Assembly (NCBI RefSeq): GCF_003594915.1
Contig: NZ_QZCS01000014.1
Coordinates: 61,804-125,803 of the forward strand
Reading direction: 5' to 3'
DNA length: 64,000 bases
Source of the DNA: Enterobacter chuandaensis
Lineage (GTDB): Bacteria > Pseudomonadota > Gammaproteobacteria > Enterobacterales > Enterobacteriaceae
Shown here: piece after piece, positions 9,357-17,214 of the stretch
How positions within the stretch are numbered: the stretch's first letter is position 1
Layout of the letters: every line of letters starts with the position of its first letter
Translations under genes and position numbers: made by a program
The notes under the pieces: generated by a model
The model's input: the letters and a program-made list of their open reading frames with translations, nothing else
The model's database searches: none
Told to the model about the DNA's origin: nothing

Positions 9357-9926
9357 TTATTTTCTTTTAACAATCATTAGGATCTGTTCAAGCGTATCGT
9401 TGAAAAGCTCAGGCTTATTAATCGCCCGGGAAACAACGCTAGCGCCCTCGCATAAATTCAAAATAAGCAGCGCCATTTTTGATGGCGGCAAGTCAGCAGT
9501 CAGTTCCCCTGCATCAACGCCACGGCTGACAATTTTGGTCAACCAGGCAATCTGCATATCGAAATATTCGGTCGCCTGAACTCTGATATTCGGTGGCAGA
9601 TTGGCCATTTCCGCAGACAAAGCACAGCACAGCGGCATACGCGACGTGCGATAGCTCTCGATGAAAAGCTCCACGTAAGCGGTAAGCATCTGCGCAACCG
9701 TATTCTCCGTCTTTTCAATCTGTTCAAATCGGTTTTTGGTATCGGTATGGGCCTGAATCACCACTTGTTCGCCCAAAACGTCTTTGGTTGGGAAGTGGTG
9801 ATGAATACTGGCCTTAGTGATACCAATACTCTTTGACAAATCAGCATAGCTGAATGCAGAGTAACCCCGTTCGCGCATCAGATGGTCCGCTTCATTCAGA
9901 AGCCTTTCTCGTGTCATGACTGACAT
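9357..9926 (-). CDS. TetR family repressor of the stress regulon
   Basis: A 189-residue TetR/AcrR regulator. The N-terminal HTH contains YADLSKSIGITKASIHHHF; the ligand domain follows. The upstream in-frame ATG at 9989 is unlikely because it would place the palindromic operator (9945-9962) inside the coding region; ATG at 9926 has GAGG upstream. It is likely autoregulated. The same motif precedes the OYE homologue, thioredoxin and osmC genes. Two adjacent cysteines (LCCALS) in the ligand domain could sense electrophiles; this is inference. Confidence 0.88.
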   Translation of the reverse strand: MSVMTRERLLNEADHLMRERGYSAFSYADLSKSIGITKASIHHHFPTKDVLGEQVVIQAHTDTKNRFEQIEKTENTVAQMLTAYVELFIESYRTSRMPLCCALSAEMANLPPNIRVQATEYFDMQIAWLTKIVSRGVDAGELTADLPPSKMALLILNLCEGASVVSRAINKPELFNDTLEQILMIVKRK

Positions 9927-9944
9927 ATAATCCTCACAATTATA

Positions 9945-9962
9945 ATCTACTAGTTGGTAGAT
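9945..9962. promoter_or_regulatory. Putative operator, copy 3 (tetR autoregulation)
   Basis: ATCTACTAGTTGGTAGAT is a near-perfect palindrome with ATCTAC and GTAGAT ends. It lies 19 bases before the tetR start, where a bound repressor would block its promoter. Confidence 0.68.
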
Positions 9963-10109
9963 ATTATCTGCGCCTGTTGTTCCCTGCAAGGGGACATCAG
10001 TTCACAACAGTAATTTAACCTTCTCTGATAACGCGTTTTGGTCGGAGTTAATAGCCATCAGGCAGTAGGGAAATGACAGTGTTCAGGCATTTCCCTCTCT
10101 GAGTTTTAC

Positions 10110-10667
10110 CTACACCAACCGGGTATCAATACTGACCGGGTTCGCCAGGGTATCGTGGATCGGCGAGCTTTCTGGGAGAGCACGAACCATTTCTTCAAGC
10201 TGTTCACGGCTGGCGGTCGGACTGGAGAGCTTAACGCCAACACGGATCGCTTTCGCCCCATTGCGAACTTTTTCGTCAAGACCCAGGAAACCGTTCAGAT
10301 TAATGTCGAAATTCAGGTCAAGTTCAATACCATCAAGTTCAATGCCCTTTTCTGCCGCCATCACAGTCAGAGTCGCGGTATAACAACCGGCAAGTGCCTG
10401 CAAAATGTATTCAGCTGGGCCCATACCGCTATCAGTACCCGATAAATCAGCAGGTTCATCGCCAACATTAGCAAATTTTCCGGAGCGACTGGTATCAACC
10501 TTGCCGTTCTGGATAGTCGCATGAGTTTCCACTCGGACGGATACTCCACCGTTGGATTTACTCTTCATGTTAAAGGTGAGATTGCCCAGTTCTGGATGCT
10601 GGCGAATAGCTTCTCGTGTACCGCGAATAACATTAGCGTCAGCAAAAGGTTTTTTTAAATCAGTCAT
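10110..10667 (-). CDS. OsmC family protein
   Basis: A 185-residue OsmC/Ohr-fold protein. The first catalytic cysteine is present (LAGCYTATL). At the place of the second cysteine of peroxidatic OsmC/Ohr, the sequence reads ESSPIHDTLANPV, with serine instead. It therefore belongs with the one-cysteine, YhfA-like OsmC proteins and may not be a classic two-cysteine peroxidase. An operator-like site lies upstream (10719-10740), placing it in the TetR regulon. Confidence 0.85.
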   Translation of the reverse strand: MTDLKKPFADANVIRGTREAIRQHPELGNLTFNMKSKSNGGVSVRVETHATIQNGKVDTSRSGKFANVGDEPADLSGTDSGMGPAEYILQALAGCYTATLTVMAAEKGIELDGIELDLNFDINLNGFLGLDEKVRNGAKAIRVGVKLSSPTASREQLEEMVRALPESSPIHDTLANPVSIDTRLV

Positions 10668-10718
10668 TTTAACTCCTGAGATACAGTGCGGATTTAATTA
10701 ATGATTAATTGAAAATCA

Positions 10719-10740
10719 ACCAATCAACTAGATGGTAGAT
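10719..10740. promoter_or_regulatory. Putative operator, copy 4 (upstream of osmC-like gene)
   Basis: The site starts ACCAATCAACTAG and ends GGTAGAT. It matches the site at 4134-4155 in the opposite orientation and resembles copies 2 and 3. It lies about 50 bases before the osmC-like start. Confidence 0.6.
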
Positions 10741-10782
10741 TACACGCAGAAACAGGCATTGTCTACTACATCCGGAGTGCTT

Positions 10783-10908
10783 ATGAAATCCCTTCCGAAT
10801 CTGAACGAAATACAGGTGTGTGCGGCCAAGAAGAGCTTGTTTTACTGGATATTGCGCAATGGAGGATCAACTGATTCAGACCCTGAATCGGCGCAGATGA
10901 GTTTCTGA
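10783..10908 (+). pseudogene. Short ORF, probable 5-prime remnant of a truncated gene
   Basis: A 41-residue frame starting MKSLPNLNEIQVCAAKKSLF has CCGGAG seven bases upstream, but its last residues run into the 3-prime end of the helicase gene on the other strand. It looks like the start of a gene cut off where the defence cassette was joined. The parent family was not recognised. Confidence 0.35.
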
Positions 10909-11898
10909 GACAAAATAAATGTTGCCGCGCGCCCGTGAGCATGCCACGTACAGCCTGTTACGGGACGACGGCGGAAGGGCTGCCAGTTCCTGACGATTCA
11001 GAAGCTTCCAGTGTGTGGGTCCCATCACAATGCAGACATCCTGAAAGTGGTCGAGCCCTTTACTGACGCCCCAGTTCAGCGAGTAACAGCCGTAACGGTG
11101 ATGTTCACGATAGAAGAGCTTAATCACCGTATTATCAGCGTGCAGGGTGGCAGCGCGCTCTGCATCTGCGATCGTTTCAATCAGGGTGGCATGTGTCCCA
11201 TGGGCAGCGATACGGATGTTCAGCTGCCCGGTGATAAACTCGCACACTGAAGCCGAGCAACGCCATGTCCGGTTGAGCGTGTCCCGGTCAACCGTGAAAC
11301 CGGCTGCATCGAAGCGGGCCTCATATCGCGTAATGTCATCGTGCAGCGTTGAATTAACGTTGCCGTCATGGCTTGTGTCAAAGGTATGCTGATAAAAATC
11401 GCCGCAACAGAGCACAGTGATTTCCGCGCGGCAGAGCTCCAGCAGAAAATTAAAGTCATGTCCGGCAAAGTCCTGGACTTCATCGACAAGCAGTTCATCG
11501 TAGTAACGGGCAAGCCGGGTACGGATATCCGGCAGCAGCCCCCGGGCTGTCAGCAGGTGTGCGAGCCGCCGGTGATACAGCCGTCCGGCGGGATCCTGAT
11601 AATGCCGGGCATTCGTGCGCGGTATTCCGGGTGGGGGCTGGTCGAAGCTCAGGCCACGCGATGCCAGCTGCTCCTGCAGGAAAGGCCGGAAGCAAAAACC
11701 GTGCAGAAACTCAAACCAGGTCATCACCCTGATCCCGTCCGGGATAAAGCCAAAACGTCTGATAATCTGCGCCCGCAGATGCGCTTCATTATTCACTGTG
11801 AAGCTCAGGAGCAGCGTCCGCCGGTCCTCACTCAACCGTCGTATCAGCAGCGTGGTCTTGCCCGAGCCGGCAACCGCAAATATCACTCTCTTATCCAT
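10876..11898 (-). CDS. Compact UvrD-like SF1 helicase of a Gabija-like system
   Basis: A 340-residue superfamily 1 helicase or ATPase: Walker A AVAGSGKTTLL (residues 8-18), Walker B LLVDEVQDF (about 138-146), and C-terminal motif RLYVACSRARGN. It is shorter than typical GajB (about 490 residues) and seems to lack most of the accessory 1B/2B insertions. It overlaps the end of the upstream OLD-family gene by 16 bases, so the two are translationally coupled. In Gabija, GajB works with the OLD nuclease GajA against phage. That role here is inferred from gene order and domains. Confidence 0.8.
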   Translation of the reverse strand: MDKRVIFAVAGSGKTTLLIRRLSEDRRTLLLSFTVNNEAHLRAQIIRRFGFIPDGIRVMTWFEFLHGFCFRPFLQEQLASRGLSFDQPPPGIPRTNARHYQDPAGRLYHRRLAHLLTARGLLPDIRTRLARYYDELLVDEVQDFAGHDFNFLLELCRAEITVLCCGDFYQHTFDTSHDGNVNSTLHDDITRYEARFDAAGFTVDRDTLNRTWRCSASVCEFITGQLNIRIAAHGTHATLIETIADAERAATLHADNTVIKLFYREHHRYGCYSLNWGVSKGLDHFQDVCIVMGPTHWKLLNRQELAALPPSSRNRLYVACSRARGNIYFVSETHLRRFRV

Positions 11899-13445
11899 GC
11901 CAGTGCCCTCTGAATATAATCAGGTACTGTCAGCTCTTCGGCGTGCAGCTGTAACAGCCGGAATGCTGCTTCTGCCTTATTGGCCAGCATGTATTCCTGC
12001 ACCGTGAGTGTCCGGCGGGTTCCGCGGAAAAGCGCATCACACAGACCAGCGTTATCCTGATACAGGCAGATTTCAAATGTGGATCGGGTGTTGTCGCGAT
12101 CGGCAAATACCCGGGTGCGGGAACAAAGCACGTCAGCATAGCGTTCATCGCAATTTTGCTGGTAGTTGCCGTCATTATCACGAAGGGCCGCGACGCGATT
12201 TTCCAGAAGACGGGCCAGCTCAAGATAACGACGGAAACTCGTTCCGCCGATAGCGATGATGTGAACCCCGTCATCCTCCGGCGCCCTGCCATACAGGCGG
12301 CGATAAAAGGCCTCGATCAGAATAAACTCAGCATCCCCCTCCACGAGCAGCACACGTCTGGCCAGCGCAAATTCCAGCACGTTATTATCCGGTGCTTTCA
12401 TAAAGAAGGCGGCAGTCTCAGCGGAAAGTTCATTCATCAGTACCGGCCGGGCAGGCCCGAGGAGGATTGCCTTACGCAGATCGAGGCGGGAGGAGATATG
12501 GCTGCTGTGTGTGGCAATAAACACCTGCGTCTGCCGTTCAGCGGCAAGCTGATTAACCAGCCTCTTCATACTGACATGGCTGAGATGATTCTCCGGCTCC
12601 TCAAGCAACAGTGCGTGGAGCTCTCCCTGCTGCTGATGCCGCTGCAGTGCAAACTCCGTTTTGATGAAGCACTGCCTTCCTTTTCCACGGTGACGAATGG
12701 AAATACCGTCCTCGGTAATGTCCAGATTCGCCTCAAGACCTGATTTGGCACCGGAACGCACGCCAAACTGATACGTTTCCAGCGTGTCGTTTATGGCGGA
12801 CAGATGCCGGGTGCAGAAGTGCATTTTCTGTTGCCGGTAACTGTTTTCAAGCCGGTACCGATCGGCCACCGGCACATTGACGCTGTAAACCGTGCGCGTA
12901 TATTCCTGTGCGGCGTGCTCGTTATCGATGCGTGCACTGTCTAACAGCAGATGGCGCAGATAGCGTCTGAAGCCGGCGAAATGACCGCCGGAGAAGGTGC
13001 TGAACCGCACGGAATAGTATTCATAGGGAAAATTATCGGGATCCTGCTGCAGGACATGGTGAATATCCTGAGCGTATTCCTCCGTCATGGGTGCAATGCG
13101 CATTCTGAGACCATCCGCATCGATACCCGCCAGATTTTGCCTGCCGTTCAGGTCAGGATCTCCCCCGTTACTCAGGAAAACGTCAGCTGTCAGCACGGGT
13201 AACCGATCGGCGCGGCGCTCACCTTCCTGAAACTGCCTGACGGCTGACTGGGACAGGAGCGATTCCACACCCAGTGCCTCGACCCGGTGCCGGCTGTCAC
13301 TCAGCACAAGGTCAAGGGCCAGCAGAATCGTGCTTTTCCCGGACTCATTGTCCCCGACCAGAATGTTACGGTCATGAGTGAAGCGCAGGTCCAGTTCCGG
13401 AAACTTTTTAAAGTTTTGCAGCATAAGCCGCGTGATCAGAGGCAT
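11883..13445 (-). CDS. OLD-family ATPase with TOPRIM domain (GajA-like)
   Basis: A 520-residue protein: N-terminal ABC-type ATPase with Walker A GDNESGKST (residues 31-39), Walker B LLLEEPENHL near residue 280, the H-loop ATHSSH, then a C-terminal TOPRIM nuclease domain with VLLVEGDAE and the acidic patch ALRDNDGN. This is the architecture of OLD and GajA endonucleases. It is the first gene of a two-gene minus-strand cassette with the helicase. GajA of Bacillus is somewhat longer (about 580). It could instead be another OLD/UvrD defence variant; the pairing makes Gabija-like the best label. Confidence 0.82.
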   Translation of the reverse strand: MPLITRLMLQNFKKFPELDLRFTHDRNILVGDNESGKSTILLALDLVLSDSRHRVEALGVESLLSQSAVRQFQEGERRADRLPVLTADVFLSNGGDPDLNGRQNLAGIDADGLRMRIAPMTEEYAQDIHHVLQQDPDNFPYEYYSVRFSTFSGGHFAGFRRYLRHLLLDSARIDNEHAAQEYTRTVYSVNVPVADRYRLENSYRQQKMHFCTRHLSAINDTLETYQFGVRSGAKSGLEANLDITEDGISIRHRGKGRQCFIKTEFALQRHQQQGELHALLLEEPENHLSHVSMKRLVNQLAAERQTQVFIATHSSHISSRLDLRKAILLGPARPVLMNELSAETAAFFMKAPDNNVLEFALARRVLLVEGDAEFILIEAFYRRLYGRAPEDDGVHIIAIGGTSFRRYLELARLLENRVAALRDNDGNYQQNCDERYADVLCSRTRVFADRDNTRSTFEICLYQDNAGLCDALFRGTRRTLTVQEYMLANKAEAAFRLLQLHAEELTVPDYIQRALAWIRE

Positions 13446-13517
13446 CTTTTATTCCTTTATATACCGCTGACTGAAAGAGTGTCCGGCAGCGCCAGACCGC
13501 CTGTTTTGTTTTCAGCG

Positions 13518-13934
13518 TTATCTTACCCAGTCTTCCAGCACAAGACCCGGCACCCGCTCAAATTCCCGCGTATTATTCGTCACCAGCACGGCGCCGGCGG
13601 CGATGGCGTGTCCGGCAATCGCCGTGTCGTTCGGGCCAATCGGCGTGCCGGCCATGCGCAGCGCCACCTTAATCTCCGTGGTGGCGTCCACCGCGGCGCG
13701 ATCCCAGGGCAGGATGGCATCGAGGCGGGCGCAGAACGCGTCAACCAGCTGGACGTGACGCGGCGCGGCCTTCGGCCCGGTGGCGCCGAAGCGCATCTCG
13801 GCGTAGGTAATGGCCGAAACCACGATGCGGTGACCCCGCAGCACCGCCTGCTCCAGGCGCTTCAGCACGGCTTCCGGCTGCTCGCGCATGATGAACGAGC
13901 AGATGTTCGTGTCGAGCATATAGATTTTGTTCAC
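13518..13934 (-). CDS. vapC: VapC toxin (PIN-domain ribonuclease)
   Basis: A 138-residue PIN-domain protein beginning with the catalytic-aspartate strand YMLDTNICSFIM, with the acidic segment SAITYAEMRFG and PIGPNDTAIAGHA, and ending VTNNTREFERVPGL-DW. This matches the enterobacterial VapC/MvpT group, which cleaves initiator tRNA. It overlaps vapB by four bases (ATGA). GC-rich composition contrasts with the AT-rich upstream region. It appears intact. Confidence 0.92.
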   Translation of the reverse strand: MNKIYMLDTNICSFIMREQPEAVLKRLEQAVLRGHRIVVSAITYAEMRFGATGPKAAPRHVQLVDAFCARLDAILPWDRAAVDATTEIKVALRMAGTPIGPNDTAIAGHAIAAGAVLVTNNTREFERVPGLVLEDWVR

Positions 13935-14161
13935 AGGTTAACCCGTCCTTCGTCGCTGACAACGTCCTCGCGCTCCGCCATAAAGTCCGGGTCAGCTTTT
14001 TCGAGCTGCGCGAACGAGCCCCAGGTCGGCCGGACGGGACGCAGGATGATGCTGTCCCCTTCCCGGACGATCTCCAGCTCGCTCACCCCCTCAAAATCCA
14101 GATCGCGGGGCAGACGGATGGCGCGGTTGTTGCCGTTTTTAAAAATAGAGACTGTGCGCAT
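13931..14161 (-). CDS. vapB: VapB antitoxin (AbrB/MazE-like)
   Basis: A 76-residue antitoxin: N-terminal swapped-hairpin DNA-binding domain (VSIFKNGNNRAIRLPRDLDF) and a C-terminal tail that would wrap VapC. It is the first gene of vapBC, and its promoter region holds the 19-bp element array at 14202-14322, presumably bound by VapB or VapBC for autoregulation. Confidence 0.92.
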   Translation of the reverse strand: MRTVSIFKNGNNRAIRLPRDLDFEGVSELEIVREGDSIILRPVRPTWGSFAQLEKADPDFMAEREDVVSDEGRVNL

Positions 14162-14201
14162 GGTTTTTCCTCATATGCTGAGTGTGCCAGGGAGTATTCC
14201 C

Positions 14202-14322
14202 GCATAGGTGAAGTATATGCCTCCGGAACAGATCTGTATAGGTAAAGCATATGCAGATGGTGAGTATATGCGTATGCATTACCTATGCAGATGTCAGGCA
14301 TATGGATATGCATGACCTATAC
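14202..14322. promoter_or_regulatory. Array of four 19-bp elements upstream of vapB
   Basis: Four similar 19-bp elements start at 14202, 14236, 14270 and 14304, exactly 34 bases apart. The first two read forward and the last two in reverse. The common form is G-Y-ATAGGT-N-A-W-G-Y-ATA-Y-S-C. The array fills the space upstream of vapB and is probably its operator region. Confidence 0.75.
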
Positions 14323-14344
14323 GCTTTCTTCTCTTTTTCCGCTG

Positions 14345-14372
14345 AGATCCGAAAAAAGGTAAAGTCGGATCT
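14345..14372. repeat. Hairpin AGATCCGA / TCGGATCT
   Basis: A perfect 8-bp stem with a 12-base A-rich loop in the vapB-parD intergenic region. A similar GATCCG/CGGATC hairpin occurs at 28918-28943. No T-run follows, so it is not clearly a terminator. Confidence 0.5.
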
Positions 14373-14441
14373 CCAGACTACAGATGGGTTATTTTGGCTA
14401 ACATGCCGGACATGGAAGCAGGGGAGTAAACTGATATAATG

Positions 14442-14462
14442 ATGTAAGAACATATCTTACAT
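14442..14462. promoter_or_regulatory. parD operator palindrome
   Basis: ATGTAAGA and TCTTACAT form a perfect 8-bp inverted repeat with a 5-base spacer. It lies 17 bases before parD and next to a TATAAT-like hexamer (14435-14440), as expected for ParD autoregulation. Confidence 0.7.
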
Positions 14463-14479
14463 AATGAAACGGAGGGGTT

Positions 14480-14740
14480 ATGGCCCGTACAATGACGGTG
14501 GACGTGGGTGATGAGCTGCGTGAATTTATCGATTCCCTGGTTAAGGCCGGTGATTACCGAACCCAGAGCGAGGTTATGCGAGACGCGCTGCGGCTGCTGC
14601 GCGAGAAGCAGGCTGAATCACGCCTTCAGGAACTGCGCGATCTGCTGGCCGAAGGCATCAGCAGCGGCGAGGCGAAACCATGGAACAAGGATGCATTCCT
14701 GAATAATGTCAGGGCCAGGATGGCAAATGAAAGAGATTGA
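14480..14740 (+). CDS. parD: ParD-type antitoxin
   Basis: An 86-residue ribbon-helix-helix antitoxin of the ParD (CopG/Arc) type: TMTVDVGDELREFIDSL forms the strand and first helix, DYRTQSEVMRDALRLLRE the second, and the acidic/basic C-terminal half binds ParE. GGAGGGG precedes the ATG. The 3-prime end overlaps parE by 14 bases. The gene seems complete, but its partner toxin is frameshifted, so the pair may now act as antitoxin only. Confidence 0.9.
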   Translation: MARTMTVDVGDELREFIDSLVKAGDYRTQSEVMRDALRLLREKQAESRLQELRDLLAEGISSGEAKPWNKDAFLNNVRARMANERD

Positions 14741-15018
14741 GCTGACACCAAAAGCAGAAGAAGATCTGGAGGCTATCTGGGACTACAGCTTCCGGCAGTT
14801 CGGGGTTGTTCAGGCGGATGCGTATATCGGCCGTATAGCAGCAGTGTTTGATGTGCTGGCCATGCATGACATCGGCACGCATCGCGCAGATGCTGGGAGA
14901 AGATATCTGCTCGCTGCCGGTGGAACAGCACATGATCTATTTTGTGCCATCACATTCGGTGGTTACGATCATTCGTATTCTCAGCCAGTCTCAGGATACG
15001 GTGCGGCATGAATCCTAG
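14727..15018 (+). pseudogene. parE: ParE-type toxin, frameshifted
   Basis: The frame begins MKEIELTPKAEEDLEAIWDY, a RelE/ParE-fold toxin start, and runs normally to GTHRA near 14893. From there the family sequence continues only in the next frame (LGEDICSLPVEQHMIYF, then VVTIIRILSQSQD), ending at TAG 15016-15018. The change is consistent with one extra base in GCAGATGCTGGG. The unshifted frame instead ends at 15011 with an unrelated tail. The C-terminal half needed for gyrase inhibition would be lost. Confidence 0.8.
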
Positions 15019-15339
15019 AGGTGATCGGCGCGCAATCAATTAATTTGTTATGTTTCAATAGCTTAATTCGTGTAATCTATCTTATGTTAAATGACCTGTT
15101 TGGGTAGATTATTTCATACGCCCAGATTCGCTGGCATCGATTTCCCGAAGTGAAAATGTTGATTCAGGCCCGGAACCGACGTAAAGACGCTGAAATACAA
15201 AATAGATATGGTCGTGAGTTTGTGAGCAGGCGATAAAATCTTGTTTCGGGACTTCGTAACGCCGTAGGTAATAATAATAGCCTCTGCCAGTTCAGGAATC
15301 AGCCCGGCAAGAGCTTTTCATTACCGGGCTGGTTTACAG
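15019..15339. other. Non-coding gap after parE
   Basis: A 321-base stretch without a credible complete gene. A short + frame at 15122-15235 ending EFVSRR followed by TAA may be the tail of a lost gene. A GC stem AGCCCGG/CCGGGCT at 15301-15330 lies just past the end of the YciI-like gene. Confidence 0.4.
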
Positions 15340-15648
15340 TCAAATGACTGAGGCTGTGGGTGCAAGTTTTATGGGGAAATCAGGTGAAATCAGCGCGGGT
15401 TCGATACTCCTGAAATCAACCATGACTAATTCATTAATGACGAAAGGATCTTTATTAATATATTCAGCTACCACATCCTTTTTATCATGGTTAATAAGGA
15501 TAAATCCGCCGGTGCTATCAATCAATGGCCCTGCCAGGACAACAAATTTTTGTTTAAAACCTGCCATCAGCCAGCTTTTGTGTTCTTCAAGATGGGCATT
15601 AAGCTCTTCTCTGGAACATAAGTAATTCAACGTTACCAGATGTAACAT
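15340..15648 (-). CDS. YciI family protein
   Basis: A 102-residue ferredoxin-fold protein of the YciI family, with the conserved H-x-x-x-LEEHKSWL segment, VLAGPL and a DPFV motif before the last strand (VMVDFRSIEPALI). YciI-like proteins are small cytoplasmic enzymes or dehalogenase-like proteins of mostly unknown function. It lies downstream of azoR on the same strand, so it probably belongs to that operon. Confidence 0.85.
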   Translation of the reverse strand: MLHLVTLNYLCSREELNAHLEEHKSWLMAGFKQKFVVLAGPLIDSTGGFILINHDKKDVVAEYINKDPFVINELVMVDFRSIEPALISPDFPIKLAPTASVI

Positions 15649-15672
15649 GTCAGTGTCCTCGGGTTGTCAGGG

Positions 15673-16284
15673 TTACAGAATTTCATTAATAGAAAGGCAC
15701 GCCTTGGCAATTTCCTGCTGTTTTATCTCCTCGCCTCTGGATACCCCTTCAGCACGAATAAACACAACATCTGTAATACCCAGAAATCCAAAAAATGTCT
15801 GAAGATATTTTTCCTGAAAATCCATACCCGCCATGGGCGTTTTTTCATAAAAACCGCCACGTGCAGAGGCAATGATAATTTTCTTCCCGCCCGACAGTCC
15901 CTCCGGCCCGGTCGCTGTATAACGGAACGTTTTTCCTGGCTGTGCCAGCCTGTCCAGCCAGGATTTTAACTGAGTAGGAACGGAGAAATTGTACATAGGT
16001 GTCCCGATCACAACGACGTCGCTTTCGAGAAACTCTTTCAACAGTATTTCAGAAAGGAGGCGCTCATTGCCCTCTTCTTCTGTGGAATGTTCTTTCCCTG
16101 GCACCGGCCGGAAGCCGGCGGCAATGTTAGCGCTCAGATGATGGATCTCATCTTTAACCACATCACGATAAGTCACTTCTTCATAGTTCCCGGATTCCTT
16201 CAATTTACGCACCACCTCACCGGATAAGTGGCGGGTCACGGAAAACTCATCATTAAAACTTGAATCAATGTGCAGGATCTTCAT
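15673..16284 (-). CDS. azoR: FMN-dependent NADH-azoreductase
   Basis: A 203-residue flavodoxin-like quinone/azo reductase. It starts MKILHIDSSFNDEFSVTRHLS (phosphate-binding loop SSFNDEFSVT) and has GTPMYNFSVPTQLKSWLDR and SARGGFY, all typical of AzoR. The enzyme reduces azo dyes and quinones by two-electron transfer using NADH and FMN, protecting against thiol-reactive quinones. It lies between the alpha/beta hydrolase and YciI genes on the same strand. Confidence 0.9.
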   Translation of the reverse strand: MKILHIDSSFNDEFSVTRHLSGEVVRKLKESGNYEEVTYRDVVKDEIHHLSANIAAGFRPVPGKEHSTEEEGNERLLSEILLKEFLESDVVVIGTPMYNFSVPTQLKSWLDRLAQPGKTFRYTATGPEGLSGGKKIIIASARGGFYEKTPMAGMDFQEKYLQTFFGFLGITDVVFIRAEGVSRGEEIKQQEIAKACLSINEIL

Positions 16285-16296
16285 CAGTTTTTACCT

Positions 16297-17082
16297 TTAT
16301 CGGGATGTTTTATTCAGGTCACGGGCTGCTTTATCAATCATCTGAACAACGGCATCTGGTTGAGAAACCATGGACATATGGCTTGAGTTTAATGTGGTGA
16401 CTGTCGCGTCCATCTGCATTGCAAATTCCCGCTGGACTGAGGGGTTAAGGGCATTATCATTTTCTGTGAGCAGATACCATGAAGGTTTGTAATGCCACGC
16501 GGCGCGTTTTACTTTTTCACTGAAAGCACCGGCTGCGACAGGCTGCTGAACGGCAGTAAGAATCTCCACCTTATCTGACGGGACATCGTTGGCCATCACA
16601 TCATGAAAGGCTTGCGCGTTATCGAGCCAGATGAATCCCTCTTTATCCGGCGCCATCCCCTCCATGGGCGCTTTCAGACGAGCTAGTGCGTCAGCGACCG
16701 ACTCACCGCTGTCAGGAGCCAGTGCAGAAAGGTATACCAGCCCCCGAACGTTAGCAGCATTACCCGCTTCGGTAATAACAGCGCCAGCCCAGGAATGTCC
16801 GACCAGCAATACATCACCCTGCTGACGGGCAAGTATGCGCTGAGTCGCCCTGACATCATCTCTGAGTGATGTAAGTGGGTTCTGTACGGCCGTGACATGA
16901 TAGCCAAGCCTCTGAAGCCGTGTAATAACGTCATTCCAGGATGAACCATCCGCGAATGCGCCATGAACCAGAACGATATTTTTAATTTTGAGTTCCTCCG
17001 CATGCAGGCTGCTACTGAGTGTCATAAAAAGACAAAGGCCTGTAAGTGCTCTTCTCAACATCTCTCGGAATACTACGCCCAT
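16297..17082 (-). CDS. Exported alpha/beta hydrolase
   Basis: A 261-residue alpha/beta hydrolase with a signal peptide (MLRRALTGLCLFMTLSSSLHA region). The mature protein starts with the oxyanion strand IVLVHGAFADGSSW, has the nucleophile elbow GHSWAG, and a late histidine (NSSHMSMVSQP). It resembles the salicylate-esterase/EstA-like group found in environmental proteobacteria. ATG at 17082 has a GGGTGAG ribosome site, and the longer frame from 17163 would spoil the signal peptide. It is divergent from the GlxA-type regulator, its likely controller. Confidence 0.85.
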   Translation of the reverse strand: MGVVFREMLRRALTGLCLFMTLSSSLHAEELKIKNIVLVHGAFADGSSWNDVITRLQRLGYHVTAVQNPLTSLRDDVRATQRILARQQGDVLLVGHSWAGAVITEAGNAANVRGLVYLSALAPDSGESVADALARLKAPMEGMAPDKEGFIWLDNAQAFHDVMANDVPSDKVEILTAVQQPVAAGAFSEKVKRAAWHYKPSWYLLTENDNALNPSVQREFAMQMDATVTTLNSSHMSMVSQPDAVVQMIDKAARDLNKTSR

Positions 17083-17214
17083 GATTAACTCACCCTGCCT
17101 GTAATAACATGTCTGAATTATTCCTATTCTAATTGGATCCCCTCCTGCTCTGGGAAGTGTCAATCCAGACAGGTATCATGCAAAATCTGACATTCTTACC
17201 CGAAGGACAATGAA

